From Clavaria fumosa (Eukaryota > Basidiomycota > Agaricomycetes > Agaricales > Clavariaceae): 64,000 bases of DNA. Each line of letters starts with the position of its first letter. Positions within the stretch are counted from its first letter, which is position 1. Both the position numbers and the translations under genes were made by a program. The stretch lies in assembly GCA_951802425.1 (NCBI GenBank), contig OX637806.1:310001-374000 (forward strand), read 5' to 3'. A model generated the notes under the pieces. It saw nothing but the letters and a program-made list of their open reading frames with translations, searched no databases and was not told the origin of the DNA. Of this stretch, positions 22,381-34,611 are shown piece by piece.

Positions 22381-23118
22381 CAACTCATCAGATGAGATCT
22401 CAGGCATCACCCAGGCTTATAGATCAGACCACATGGTTGTCACAGGGTCTTTTCAGGGTGCTGGGCATACTTCTTGATAATGTTTGTATTGCTGGGAACT
22501 TTGTAGAACTGGAGGCAGTTGCAGAGTGTCTACATTTGGCCCTGATCAGGAACTTGGTCACACTCAATATTCTACATGAAGCAAGACTATTTCCACCTTC
22601 TGTTGGGATTACAGTAAATCCAATTAGATATGTCTCTAGTTATGTGTGAAACCAAAACCCAGAACATTATTAGACTAAACAATGAAATCAATGCCTTTCA
22701 AGTTGGACTACCTGTGTTTTGGGGAATTTTGCTCTGGCCAACAGAGATGGCAGTTGTACTCCATTTTATTACAGGTAATATACATCCACAGCTTAGGTAG
22801 GCATGTAGTCAGTCAGTTCCAGCCAGAAAAGAGGGCAGGGAGTGCATGCCAGACATGCAATTCAACATTGACCAACTACCTGGTGTGACCAAGTACATGA
22901 CCAGCCACAGTAATACTTAGCAGGTCTCTTGCTCCTTGCAGTACCTGCAAGGGGTATTATTATAAAATAATCTAGTATGCAGAGACGGGGAGAACAACCA
23001 GGTGTCTAAACCAGCACCCAATGACCACAGAGCTTGAGAGACAGAGACTGGAGATAACAGGAAGGGAAAAAAAAAACACTGCCACACCTGAGACACACGT
23101 GAGGAACGGCGGGCGCGT
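22381..23118. other. Intergenic repeat-type DNA
   Basis: No gene recognised. A GACCAACTACCTGGT word at ~22,869 also occurs near 11,210, hinting at another dispersed repeat. Confidence 0.4.
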
Positions 23119-26100
23119 TCACACCCGCGCCAGCGCCTTGCGCGCCTCCTCGCCCGCCCGGCGCGCGCTCGCGATGGACGGACGGCCCGCCAGGCTGGCG
23201 CCCGCAACACCCGCAACACCCGCGACACCCGCCCGCCCGCGCGCCGCAGCACCGTCGGCTGCCGAAGCGTGTGCGTGTGCGTGCACGTGCGCCCCCCCGA
23301 CCCCCCTGCGCTGCCCACCAGCACCAGCCCCGCCAGCCGACGCAGAAGCGGCACCCGTGGCCCCCGCAGCGTGCGCGACCGCCGCCGCCCTGAGGAAGAG
23401 GCCCTGGGGGTGGGGGTGGGGGCGCCGGCGGGGGGCGCCCGTTGTCCGGCCCCGCGCCGCGCCCCCGACGCGCTTCAGGTACGGGCTGGGCAGGTCGTCC
23501 TCCGCGTCGAGGTCCTCGTCTTCGTCCCCGTCCCCGACCCCGGCGTCGGGGTCGGGGTCCGGTCCGCCGTCGCCCCCCTGCGCGTCGTCGCCCTCCGCCC
23601 CCGCCAGCCGTCCACCCCCAAGCGCAAGCGCAGCCCGCTCCCGCCCCGCCTCCCTCTCCTCCGCCATACTCACATCCACCGCCATCCCGACCTCCTCCCC
23701 CTCCCCCTCCCCCTCCTTCTCCTTCTCCTTCCCGTCCCGCTCCTCCCGCGCGCCACCACCACCACCAAGCACAGCGCCCCCGAGACCACCCACGTCCCGC
23801 GCCCACGCCCCACGCGGCAGATGCGGCCGCCCCACCGGCACAGGTGCGGGTGCCGTTGGGCGCCGCTTCACGAACGGGCTCGGGAGGTTCGCCTCGTCCG
23901 AGAAGTCGTACTCGGGCGCCGGAGGGAGGTGGAGGACGCTCGTCCCCGTGCCCGTGCCGCCATCGACGGCGCCGTTCCCGTTGCCGTTCATATGGACCAT
24001 GCCCACCGCGCCGCCGCCCGCCCGGGAGGCGCCCACCACGCTAGTGCGCCTGCCCGTGGCCGCGGCCGCGCCCCGGCTCGTAGTGCTCGTAGTGCTCGTG
24101 CTCATGCTCGCGGACACGCTCGCGCCCGCGCGCCCGTGCGCCCTCTTACTACCACCACCAGCGGCGGCGGCTGTGGTGGCGGCGGCGGTAGTGCTCGCCA
24201 TCGCCATCGTCGCCATCGCCATCGCTGCCGTCGTCGTCGTCGTCGTTGTCGCAGCAGCCGCGCCCATCCCGCTCACCCGCCCCCTCGCGTCCCTCCTCGC
24301 GTCCTGCCCCTCTCTGGCGGACCTCCTCGTCGTTGTCGTCGTCGTCCCACCCGTGCGTCTCGCCACAAGCGAGCGGTGCCGCACACGCCCCGCGTCCGCC
24401 GCCGGCCCCGTAGGTGCGGCAGTAGCGTTGGCAGTGGCAGTAGCGTTGGCAGTGGCAGTAGCGTTGGCAGTGGCAGTAGCGTTGGCAGTGGCAGTAGCGT
24501 TGGCAGTGGCAGTAGCGTTGGCAGTGGCAGTAACGTTAGCAGCCGTGCCGCGCCGCGTGCCCCGCGCCCCCGCCCCTGTCCCCGCGCCATTCCCGGTCCC
24601 AGCGGAGCTCGCCGCCGAGCTGGCGGTCGAGCTCGCGACGGACGACGACACGCACACCGGCTCCGAGAGGGACGTCGGGAGCGTCAGGTGTCCTGCGCGC
24701 GGCGCCTGCTGCTGTTGCTGCTGCTGTTGCTGCTGTTGCTGCTGCTGTAGCTGCTGCCGGTGGTAGTGTTGGTGTTGGTGTTGGTGGTGCGGGTGGTGTG
24801 GGTATGGGTGGTGCACGGCCCCCGCAGCAGCACCCACCACGGACGTGCGACGCGCGTACGGCCCCACACACGGGGCCACCTCCCCGCCGTCCACAGTCAT
24901 CGCCGCGGCCTCCCCTCCCGCCCCCGCCCCCGCCCCCGCCCCCGCCACGCACCGCCGCACGGACGGCGACGGCGGCGGCGACGCGCCAAACTCCTCCTCC
25001 TCCTCGCCCTGCGCCGCCGCACCCCCACCCCCACTTGCGACGGCGACGACGACGGCCCCAGCAGAGTCCACCGCGCCCCGGCTCCGGCCCCGGCCCCGCC
25101 GCACGCGCGGCACGACCGGCGTCGCGCCCTCCATCTCCGCATCCTCGTCCACATCCACATCCGCATCGGCATCGGCAATGACATCGGCAATGGCAATGGC
25201 GTCCACACCCGCAGCCCCGTCCCCAAACGCCGGCCCCTCCACGCGTCCCGCCGCAAACGCCCCCATCCCAAAGTCCAGCCCGCCCAGCGGCGGCGCGCCA
25301 CCCGCACCCGCAAGGAACGCCCGCGCGAGCTCTGCGGGCGTGGGCGTGCTCAGCGGCTCGCCCGTCGCGGTGAGCACGACACCTTTCATCGCCGAGCTTG
25401 GCGCGGCGCGGCGCGGGCCACCCGCCGCCGCCGTGACTGCAATGGGGGTGCTTGGCGTGGCTATAGGGACCGCGGCGAGTGGGGCCGTGCTGGAAATCTG
25501 TGCGGGCGTAGCCGCGCCTGTGCCGCCGTCCGCCCCAGACGCGGGCACTGGCGCGTCCACCGCCGACATCACGGCCAACGCGCCCTCCAGCGAGAGCAGG
25601 TCCGCGGGCAGCGGCGGGAGGAACGGCGCGTCTGCCACGGTGGGGTCGTCGCCCTCGCCCCCGTCTTCATCCCCGTCCACGTCGGACTCCTCGGCGTCCA
25701 GGTCGGCGTCGGTCTCGGGATCCAGGTCGTCCAGGTCGTCCAGGTCGTCCTCGCCGTCCTCGTCGCCCTCGTCGGCCTCCACGCCCGCCACCCAGCGCGC
25801 CCGCGCCCGCCGCTCGACGCGCACACACCAGCGCACGCGCCGCGCCAGCGCAGCCTCACGCGCACGACACGCCTCGGCCAGCGCGGCCTCGCGCGCGCGC
25901 ACCGCCTCCCTCACCGCAGCCTCGCGCGCGCGCGCGGCCCCCAGCTGGGCGTGCATCTGGGCGTGCATCTGCGCCTCCATCTGCGCGCGCGCGGCGTGCG
26001 CGTCCGCCTGCTGTGCGTGCAGCGCGTGGGCGAGCTGGGCGAGCTGGGAATCGCGCACGGAGGCGTGGGCCTCGGCGGCGGCGAGCGTGTTGCGGAGCTG

Positions 26101-27402
26101 GGCGAGCTCGGCGTCTTTGGTGGCAAGCTGGGCGGTGAGCTGTTCGGCGTGCGCGGTGGCTGCTGCTGCTGCTGCTGCTGCTGCGGCCACAGCGGCGGCG
26201 GAGGATGATGGTGGTGCTGGTGGGGGTGGAGGTGGGGGTGCTTTAGCGAGCGCGGCTTCGCGCAAGGCGAGGTCGGCTTCCTTCTGTGCAAGGGCGAGTT
26301 TGTGTGCCTTGACCGTTGCGAGCCTGTGCGTCACATCAGTCAGGATAACAACACCAGCCGACGGCCATCGGGGGGGACGCACATCTTCTCGGCCTCTGCG
26401 ACGCGCGCGACGAGCTGGAGGCGCTCGTGCTGGAGGAGCTGCGCGGCGGAGGGGCGCATGGCGGGGTTGGTGTTGAGCATGGCCTTGATGACGCCGGCGA
26501 GCGCCTGGGTGTACCCCTTTGGCAGGGGCGGGACGCGGCCGTTCCTGGGTCACGAACGTGAGTGAGGACGGGGTCAGTGGGGGTTGAGATGGGGGCGCCG
26601 CACCGTATGCAGACGGAGAGCTCGGCGTGCGTCTTGGCTTCGTGGAAGGGGGGGCGCAACGCGCAGAGCTCGTAGACGAGACAGCCGAGGGACCAGATGT
26701 CAGATTTGGAGTCGTACGCCTTCTCTTGCATCAGTTCGGGGGACATGTAGTAGGGTGTCTGTGTAACGTGTGTGAGATGGATACCGAATCGTGTTAGAGG
26801 AATGGAGGGGGACGGACGCCGACGTAGGTGTTGGCGAAGGTAGCCTGGCCGAGGGCCTTTGAGAGACCAAAGTCGCCGAGCTTGACGGTGTTGGCGGCGT
26901 CAAGGAAGACGTTCTCGGGTTTGAGGTCGCGGTGAAGGATCTGGGGACGTTTCTCCTTGGGGTCGTCGTCACCGCTTCCTCTATGCTGGGGTGGTTGGTG
27001 GCAATACTGCAAAGCCAGAAGGATCTGCCACAGATAGGACCATACGGCATCCTCGGCGATGGGACGGGCGCGTTTGAGGGAAGCACGGACGACGGCTGCA
27101 AGGTCCCCACCAGCGCAGAGTTCCATGAGGACGTAGAGGATACCCGCTTCGCGGTCTACGTGGCGGTCGTGATACCGAACGATGTGGGGATGATTGAGGT
27201 CTTTGAGGATGTTGACCTCTGCGACGATCTGACGACGGTCGCGTTCTGACATTCGTTCAAAGTGGAGTTGCTTTCGTGCGAAGATAGCACCGTCTGACTT
27301 GCGACGTACTTTTCTGATTACACCGAAAGAGCCTGTACCCAAATGACCTATATCGTCGTATTGGTCTAGCCATGCTTCAGTTGTTGTTGTAGTTGTAGCC
27401 AT
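23119..27402 (-). CDS. nimA: NIMA-related Ser/Thr kinase with very long disordered tail
   Basis: Four exons (26818-27402, 26604-26758, 26383-26544, 23119-26323) give 1368 aa; all three introns are 59 bp. The N-terminal ~290 residues are a kinase domain: LGTGSFGVI loop (21-29), ARK lysine (44), [22 protein letters not shown], and [20 protein letters not shown]. The HERLQLV block and PAMRPSA are typical of NIMA/Nek kinases, which promote mitotic entry. A coiled coil follows ([19 protein letters not shown] and later Ala/Arg/Glu-rich repeats), as in NIMA dimerisation regions. The ~1000-residue tail is Ala/Gly/Ser/Pro-rich, with an Asp/Glu patch, a Gln run, an 18-bp tandem array coding (A-T-A-N)-type repeats, and two LPSP(F/Y)(V/L)KR motifs. 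Only the kinase part is surely functional. The tail frame is supported by being open for 3.2 kb, but GC-rich DNA also keeps other frames open. Confidence 0.85.
24417..24537. repeat. 18-bp coding minisatellite in the NIMA-like tail
   Basis: Six to seven copies of the unit GTTGGCAGTGGCAGTAGC. Because 18 is a multiple of three the frame is kept, and the array translates on the minus strand as alternating Ala-Thr and Ala-Asn dipeptides. Confidence 0.9.
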
Positions 27403-27635
27403 GTGTTGGCAATGAGAGAGAGTTAAGAGAGAAAGAGAAAGACGCGGACACGACCACGTGATGGTATCTATAACACGTGATCAACTTCAATAAACACAGC
27501 CACCAAAGAAACAATATCACGTGATTCACCACAACACCGCCACCAAAGAGACACTTTCTCATCCAATTCATCGCACTCAATTCATCACTCATCGACTCAG
27601 TGGTAGTACTCTAGTACACCACTGTACTATCTACT
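27403..27635. promoter_or_regulatory. 233-bp divergent promoter with three CACGTGAT boxes
   Basis: Lies between the start codons of the NIMA-like gene (-) and the hypothetical gene (+). Three identical octamers CACGTGAT occur at 27455-27462, 27474-27481 and 27518-27525, all in the same orientation. Their complement ATCACGTG fits the RTCACGTG site of Cbf1/TFE-type bHLH factors. A direct repeat GCCACCAAAGA is also present at ~27,499 and ~27,540. Binding by such a factor is inferred from the motif only. Confidence 0.6.
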
Positions 27636-30600
27636 ATGCCACTCTCTGATATTCTCAATTCCTTCTCAGATCGTCCTCTTTCAATTCACTCAATAAATTC
27701 AATCTCTTCTCAATCTAACAACAACCCTCCTCCTTCTCTTCCACCAGCTGCTCCTCTTCCTCCCCTTCCAGGTCCATCTCCCATCTCAGACCACGACACT
27801 CTCCTCCTCCTCTCCGCTTCCAGATCTCGTCGCTCAGCCCGTCTATCCTCCCCGCCCATCATCCTCCGCGGCGGCGGTGGTGGCGGCACCCTCTCCCCAA
27901 CAAAGGACGCCCTTCTCGCGTCCATCAGTCCCACCAGCTCCCACCCCAGATCCACCCTAGCCAACACCGGCGCACCCACCGCACCACCACCACACCTCAC
28001 CCCTTCCACCTCCACCTCCAGCACCACCTCATGCACCAGCACTTCCTCCTCTGGCAGCGCCAGCACCAGCGCCAGCACCAGCACCAGCACCCTCCCCACC
28101 CCCTCATCCACCCCCTCCTCCTACGCCCGTCTCTCCGCCTACCTCGAGTCCTCCCCCTCCACCACCTACGTCATCACAGAGGAAGACATCGACATCGTCG
28201 ACTCCCCCGAAACATACCCTTACATCCCGGGTAAAACCCACTCCGAAAAACTCGCCACCCTGACGACAACGACCACCACGATCAGCCCTGCATCCCCAAC
28301 TCGGCTCCTCCCCTCCTTCACCCGTCTTCGCCCCCGCGCGCCGGCTCCCGGCCCCGCCCCCACTGACGCCCTCCCCGCCCTCCCATCGCCCCTTACCCCA
28401 CACTCCTCCTCCCCCCACACACCCCACACCCCACACACCCCGCCCGCCACAAAAACCCCCACCCCCGCACCCCGCAAGCCCCGCCCCACCAGCCCCGACA
28501 TCCACGCCATCCTCTCGAGCACGCCCCGCCCGCGCCGCCGCCGCACCGCCTCGTTCGACCTCACCGAACTGGGCGGCCCGTTCGCGTTCGCCCTCGGCAG
28601 CAACGGCGGTGGCGGTGATGCTGGATACGACGGCGATGGCGCCCGTCTCGCGCACGCCCGCTCGTCATCGGGCATCCTCTTCCCCTCCCTCGTTTTCCAA
28701 AGCCCAGGACCGAGCCCCAGCCCCGGCCCCAGTCTAGGTCCGAGGGCGCCCCCGACGCCGCGCACCCCGACCCTCAGGCGGAGCACCCTCCCGCGGCTCG
28801 GGTCCGCGCGCCTCAGCGCAAACGCGTACGTGGGTGTGCCCGAGCGGTACTCTATCAGCGGGGCGGTGCAACGTGTGTTGCTCGATCCGGTGGAGGGCGG
28901 GAGTGGTGAGGAGGAGGAGGACTTTGGCTGTGGCTACGAGCAGGGCAGCGGCAACGACACCAGCACCGGCATCGGCAGCGTCAGTAAGGGAGAAAACAAC
29001 GTAGACGACAACGATAACAACAACGACGCCGTGAACGGGGCCGACGACGACGACGACGAGGACGACAACGACAACGACAACGACTCGTCCGTCGTCTCGG
29101 ACTACGGCGTCCCCCTCGCCGCGATGCCGATGCCGCAGCAGCAGCAGCAGCAGCCATCATCATCCGCCGCGCACCCGAAAACGGGGCCGAAGAGGCAGAA
29201 GGAAAGGGAGGAGAAACAGAAGCAGAAGCAGAAGCAGAAGCAGAAACAGAAACAGAAACAGACGAGCCCCGCCCCAGAGCCCGAGCCAGAGCCAGAGTCA
29301 GAGCCCGTTCCGGACGCGTTGCTGTCCCCGCCCCTGTCCGCTGCGGCGCCCCGTCGAAGAAGCAGCAGCGGCGGCCGTCCTCGTCGACCGCGGTACACCG
29401 CCGAGCACGCGAACGCGAACGGGAACGGGAACGCCAATGGCACCGGCACCGGCAACGCGAGCGACTCCGACTCCAGCCTCGACCTGCACACGCCCCTCCC
29501 GTACGTCCCCCCTTCCCTTTTGCACACGCGCACACATGCACTAGCGCACTAACGATACGATACTGACTTGTGCCTTTTGGTGGTTGTTGCACACACAGAG
29601 ACCTGATGCTCCGCAACGGGTTCCTCTCGCCCCGCTCGAAGCTGCTCGGACCGCCCCCCGGGGAGGACGCCGCCGGTGCGGGCGGGCGCGAGAGCATCTT
29701 CAGCGTCATGTCCTGTACGTCCCCCCTCTCCTCTCCTCCCCCACCCACTCTCGCTAACTGACCCCGCACCACACAGCCGCCTCCAAAGCAAGCACCACGA
29801 ACCCGCCGCCGCGCGACGAGCGCGACACGCCCACGCGGCGCAACCGCCACCGCGACGGACGCCTCCTGCGCGGCGGCGTCGGGCTCACGACCGGCCTTGG
29901 CTGGAGCGACAGGTGCGTGGTTTCTTCCCCCCCCCCCCCCCCCCAAATCCCCTCCATTCCTTTCCCTCTGCGGCGTGTGTGTGTGTCTCGCTGTCTGACG
30001 CTTAATCCCCCCCCCCCCCCCCTTTTTTTTTTCCGCTCCTTGCTCTTGCGTTGCGCAACGCCCCAGCGAGGACGAAGACGCCCCGTCCCCGCTCACGCGG
30101 CGCCTCTCCACGCTCGACCTCACGCGCCGCGCGTCCTCCGCCTCCGTCGCGCGCAGCACCCTCTCCTACCCCAGCATCAATAACACCGGCACCGGCACCG
30201 ACGCCCACGCGCACCCCGGCCCCATCGCACGCGCCGCCTCCTACTCGCACGCGCCCTCCTCCCGCGGCGCCCGCTCGCCCCTCAACCCCGCCACCGCCGC
30301 CGCGGGGTCAGGGACGGGGGCGGGGCCAGGCGCAGGGGCCCACGCGCGCCTCGCCCGGGACGCCCGCTCCAAGTCCTATAGCGGGAGCGGCGCGGCGCAG
30401 CAACTGCGCCATCTGCACCACGCGCAGGGGCTCCCCCTCCCGCTCCCGCACCCGCACCAGCAGCAGCCCCGGCCGCGCACCCCCTCTGCCTCCTCCGTCT
30501 CCTCCCCCGCTACCTCCGGCACGGGCACGGGGACGGGCACGACGCCGGGCGGTGGCGGGAGCGGGCGCCGTCCCTCCGCGAGCGAGCGGCGCGCGAGCAA

Positions 30601-32281
30601 GCTGCGCGACGGGCCGCTGCCTGCGCTCCCGTCGTTTGCGGCGTCCCTCGCGGCGCTGCCTGCGCTGTCTGCGTCGACGGGCTCGTCCACGGGCTCGGCG
30701 TCCACGGCGTCCACTGCTGCGACGACCCACACGTCCACGTCAACGGGGGCGTCGACCACACCGACTCAAGCACTGACACCGGCGCTCCCGCGCGCGCAAC
30801 AGCAGCAGCCGCAGAGCCACCACCGGCGCCGCGCGTCCGCCACCGTCCCCGCCGACACACGCACATACACACATAACACCACCACCAACAACAACAATAA
30901 CAACGAGGAGGAGGAGGAGCTGACGCTGATGCACCTCCTCCCCGCGGCGGTGAGCGCCTCCGCGTCCGCCGCCGCCGCCGCCGCCGCTGCTGCTGCTGCT
31001 GTGTCTGTTTCTGTTTCTGTATCCTCGTCGTCACCGCAGCAGCCGTCCCCGCCCCGCTCCGCCATGCGCGCGCCGCGCTCCTCGTTCCACTCGTCCTACT
31101 CGCACTCGTCGCACTCGTCGCACTCCTCTCACTCCTCGCACGCGTCCGGCCCGAACTCGTCGTCGTCGTCGTCGCCGTCGCCGCTGGCCCAGCGCGAGCG
31201 GTGGCGCACGTCTGCGTTCGGCTCGTCGCTTGGCGCGCCGCCGCAGGATGCGGGGCGTGCGCATAGCGGTGGCGTCGATGGTGGTGGTAGTGGCGGTGGT
31301 GGTGGCGGCGACGAGATGACGATGGCGGAGCTGGGCGGCGGCGCGTCGCGCACGATAGCCGGCGCCGCTGCCGGATCCTCCAGCGCCACCCCCACCAGCA
31401 CTACCACCACCGCCAATGGGAGGCTCCGCGCGCCCTCGTCGCTCCCGTTCTACCGCAGCAGCAGCGGCGGCAGTAGCGGTGGCGGTGGCGACCCGCAGAG
31501 CGCACTCCCCGCGTCCTTCTCTTCGTCCCTCTCCTCCCCTGCGTCCCCGTCGGCCTCGCGACTGCCCCCCTCGCCATCATCCCCATACACCGCCACCCCG
31601 ACGACGAACACGAGCACGAACACGAACACGAGCACGAGCACGAAGATGCCCCGGCCGCTGCAGCTGCAGCTCGCCCCCGCCGCGTCGTCGTCGTCGTCGC
31701 TCTCGACGCCGTCCGCCAGCATTGCCACTGCCACTACGGCGCCCGCGAGCCCCGGCGCGCGGCTCGCGTTCAACAGGACCGTGTACGACCAGCAGCGGCG
31801 CATGCGGGGCCTCGGCGCGCCGTCCTCGCGCGTGGCCGTGGCCCCCGCCGGCTCCTCCTCCTCCCCCGTCGCCAGCACCAGCACCAGCCCCAGCATCAGC
31901 ACCACCCCGACGTCCCCCTCGTCGGGGACCGGCTCGCCGACGCTGGGCGCGTCCCAGGAGTCGCAGCAGCAGCAGACGCAGCAGACGCAGACGCAGCAGA
32001 CGCAGACGCAGACGCAGCAGACGCAGACGCAGACGCAGCCCCCCCGCCAGCTGAGGCCGCGCATCGGGACGGGGATGGTGTACCGCACAGCGCACGGCAG
32101 CCCGGGCGGGGGGGCAAGCCTGCTGTCGCCGCTGAGGACGCGGTTGCCAACGGCGGCGACGGCGGTGGTGGTGCCGACGCGTGCTGCGGGTGCAGCAGCG
32201 GCTCCGACGACGACGACGACGACGACGACGACGGCATCGGCGGCGTCTAGTACGGCTTTGCCACGGCCGATTGCGCTCTGA
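27636..32281 (+). CDS. Large Ser/Pro/Thr-rich low-complexity protein, unknown function
   Basis: Four exons (27636-29500, 29599-29714, 29777-29912, 30067-32281) give 1443 aa in phase. No catalytic or known binding domain was recognised. The most ordered pieces are YVITEEDIDIVDSPETYPYI (~180-200), a RTASFDLTELGGPFAFALGS block, a Asp/Asn acidic run (~440-490), a DLMLRNGFLSPRSKLLG segment conserved-looking at the exon 1/2 junction, RRLSTLDLTRRASSASV (phospho-site-like RRxS repeats), and LAFNRTVYDQQRRMRGLG near the C-terminus. There are also Gln, Lys-Gln, Ala, His-Ser and Thr-Gln runs. Shares a promoter with the NIMA-like kinase. Intron 3 is unusual, holding two long C runs. A scaffold or cell-cycle substrate role is conceivable but unsupported. 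Confidence 0.7.
29929..30024. repeat. Two poly-C tracts inside an intron
   Basis: Runs of about 14 and 16 consecutive C, the second followed by nine T, sit in the 154-bp third intron of the low-complexity gene. They may be prone to slippage, so their true length is uncertain. Confidence 0.8.
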
Positions 32282-33095
32282 CGAGCCACGGACGGATGGG
32301 GCTAGCTTTTTCGATAATTTTTTTTTGTTTGGGAACTGTGGCGGGGATATCAGTTCTGGATATCAGTTCTGCCGAGGCGCCTCGGGACCGCAAGAGACGG
32401 GCAAACGAGCCACACGGAAGAAAGAAATCGCCCTCGATTGTTGTCACCTCCCCGCCCATCATCTTCCAATTGGAGTACCATTGGAGCACCGATTGATAAA
32501 TAAATAAATAGACGCCGGCTCTCATTCTTTTCCTCCTCTTTTTTTTTCTTCTTTTATTAGTTTGATATCCTTGCTTATTTTACGCCCCACTTTCACGTTC
32601 ATGTATATGACTTCTTGGTCTTGTAGCACATGCGCTCATCTTGTCCTCTTTTTTTTTCTTCTTTCTTCTGCCTTGTTCACTACCCTGTCACGCATAATGT
32701 GGATGGATGGAACGGAAATTGGAACGGAATTCTTTTTTTTTTTTTGGTGGTGCACATATCGGTTTCCTACAGTGCATAAAGTACATACTTGGTAAAATAC
32801 TACTCATTGACATACTGCTGAATCTGACATTGGCCTAATGGGCATCGAATGAGCGACGGGGAATGCAGATTCATACTGGCGTAGACGTTTTGATTTGCAG
32901 GTCATTGCATTATCTCCTTTCTCTATAATATCACCGGGGAGGACGAGGGTCGCCGACGTTTAGATGCTCAAGTGGCCTGCCTCGCAGCAGCACATCCAAA
33001 CAGGGGAACAAGAGGGAAAAAAATAAAATAAAGTGGACCAGTTCCCCTCCCCCGCATCTACCACACCCTCGGTAACATCACGCCCCCTCTCTGGA
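32282..33095. other. Convergent spacer, T-rich
   Basis: 3' flanks of the low-complexity gene (+) and the DGK1-like gene (-). Contains several T runs (e.g. 32,319-32,326 and 32,732-32,743) but no gene. Confidence 0.5.
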
Positions 33096-34473
33096 TCAAG
33101 CCGCAAACCATGCTGTCAGCTTGAAGAAACAATACAGACACGTCCCCGAAAGAATGGGCAGGGTGAGGTTGTCATCTACGGAACCCACGTCTGGTTTCAG
33201 GGAGGTAAGGGGGGGGGGAGGGGGGGCCGAAAAAGAAATGTCACGTCAGAAATGCTACAAAAAAAAGGAGGCTAAGAGAAAACCCGGGAGAGGACCCCAC
33301 CTAACGCTTCGGCTATACCCGCCACCAACCCCGCCACCACCGCGATCAGCGAGAGACCCCACCCACCGGCCAGCGCGGCCGACCCGCCCGAGCCCGAGAC
33401 AGTTCCCGCACCCGCACCAGCACCAGCGCCAGCGCTGGCGGCGACGGCAGCCGCAACGTCGCCGCCGCTTCTCCCGAAGCTCTCCGCGACGACGCCGCCG
33501 CCCCACGTCCAGCTGAGCGCGTCGGGGCGGAGCGGCCCTATCCAGCGCCAGAACCCCGCGGCGATGCACGCGCCCATCGCGGCCGCGGCGACGAAGCCCG
33601 CGAGCGACTTGCGCGGCGCGAGCGGCAGCCCGAGCAGCGGCACCCGGCGCGGGAGGGGGCGCGTGTACGCGCCGAAGAGCCGGCCAAACGTTGACGCGGC
33701 TGTGTCCGCCCAGGAGAGGCTGTGAGGGCGCCACGTTAGCGGAAATGCGTATGCGGGATGCGGAGAAAAACGTGCGTGAGTATGGCCACGACGGCGATAT
33801 CGAGGGGGAGAGCATAGAGGACGGCGGTCGATCCAATGAGATACCAAATGACTCCGTTACTTGCCCTCTAAAGCAAACCATCGTGAATACCACATTCAAG
33901 GAAAACAAGCAGCAAAAATTGCGAACCTTTTCGCTTTCTCGCATGAGAAACCCAAGATAACGCTCGTATATCCGAGCAAATGGTCGATAACGAAGGCGCA
34001 GGATGTCCGCAGGGACGATAATCGCCAAGGCCGCGGAAAGAAAAATAATGACATTCTTTGGATTGTGGTTGGAAGCATACAGATATACGGTTAAGAAACC
34101 TAGCGCCAAGCGGTCAGTCACAGAATGACGGAGTGGTAGAGGGGGGCAACTTGCCGACAGAGGAGTGGAGGGTTTTTCGAGGGATTTCCCAGTCAACCAC
34201 TCGCTTGCTGACTTCCTCGCCGTGTGACGCGACGCCATTCGCAAGCCGTGGAATGGAATTTTTTGAACTAGAATGCGACGAGTTGCTTGCTTTCTTGCGT
34301 GTCCTTCGTCTCGTGGTCGTCGTCATACTCTCTGCATGTCCGGCAGCCTTTGCCACTGAACAGAATGGAGCTTGCGCGGTCACAAAGGAGAATTCTGCGG
34401 ATACGGTTGGAGAACGGAACGACTCGTGGAGCAGGCCTGGGGGAGTGTTTTCGGGTGGCTTGTCGTTGCGCAT
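33096..34473 (-). CDS. DGK1: CTP-dependent diacylglycerol kinase (Dgk1-like), ER membrane
   Basis: Five exons (34155-34473, 33927-34099, 33776-33867, 33301-33719, 33096-33190) give 365 aa. After a basic, Ser-rich N-terminus come WEIPRKTLHSSVGFLTVYLY, FLSAALAIIVPADILRLRYR, RIYERYLGFLMRESEK, NGVIWYLIGSTAVLYALPL, LSWADTAASTFGRLFG and SVDDNLTLPILSG. These are the ordered blocks of the Dgk1/Sec59-like CTP-transferase family, polytopic ER/nuclear-envelope proteins. Dgk1 converts diacylglycerol to phosphatidate using CTP and opposes the lipin Pah1. Two of the four introns use GC donors (GCAAGT at 34,154 and GCACGT at 33,775), needed to join the conserved blocks in frame. A Gly/Ala-rich insertion lies before the last membrane segments. 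Confidence 0.85.
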
Positions 34474-34611
34474 GACGTTCTCGAACGAGGAAGGGGGCCA
34501 AGCGAGGTAGCTGCCTTTTACGTGACTACGTGGTCGTGACTCGGAGTGTGACTTGACTTTCGAAACATGAAGCGCAAAAATGGAAAAATCGATTGTAATA
34601 CAGGGACATTT

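Noticed and set aside
23021..24766. Long plus-strand frames (up to 581 aa) opposite the NIMA-like tail
   Set aside because: They are antisense shadows of a GC-rich coding exon: composition keeps stops rare in every frame, and they show no family pattern, while the minus frame continues a proven kinase.
24760..26476. Two further plus-strand frames of ~480-540 aa
   Set aside because: Same reason; they are Arg/Ala/Pro/Ser-rich without any ordered block and overlap the kinase tail completely.
28981..30159. 392-aa minus-strand frame opposite the low-complexity gene
   Set aside because: Overlaps exon 1 to exon 4 of the spliced plus-strand gene, is Arg/Gly/Ser-rich, and has no recognisable domain.
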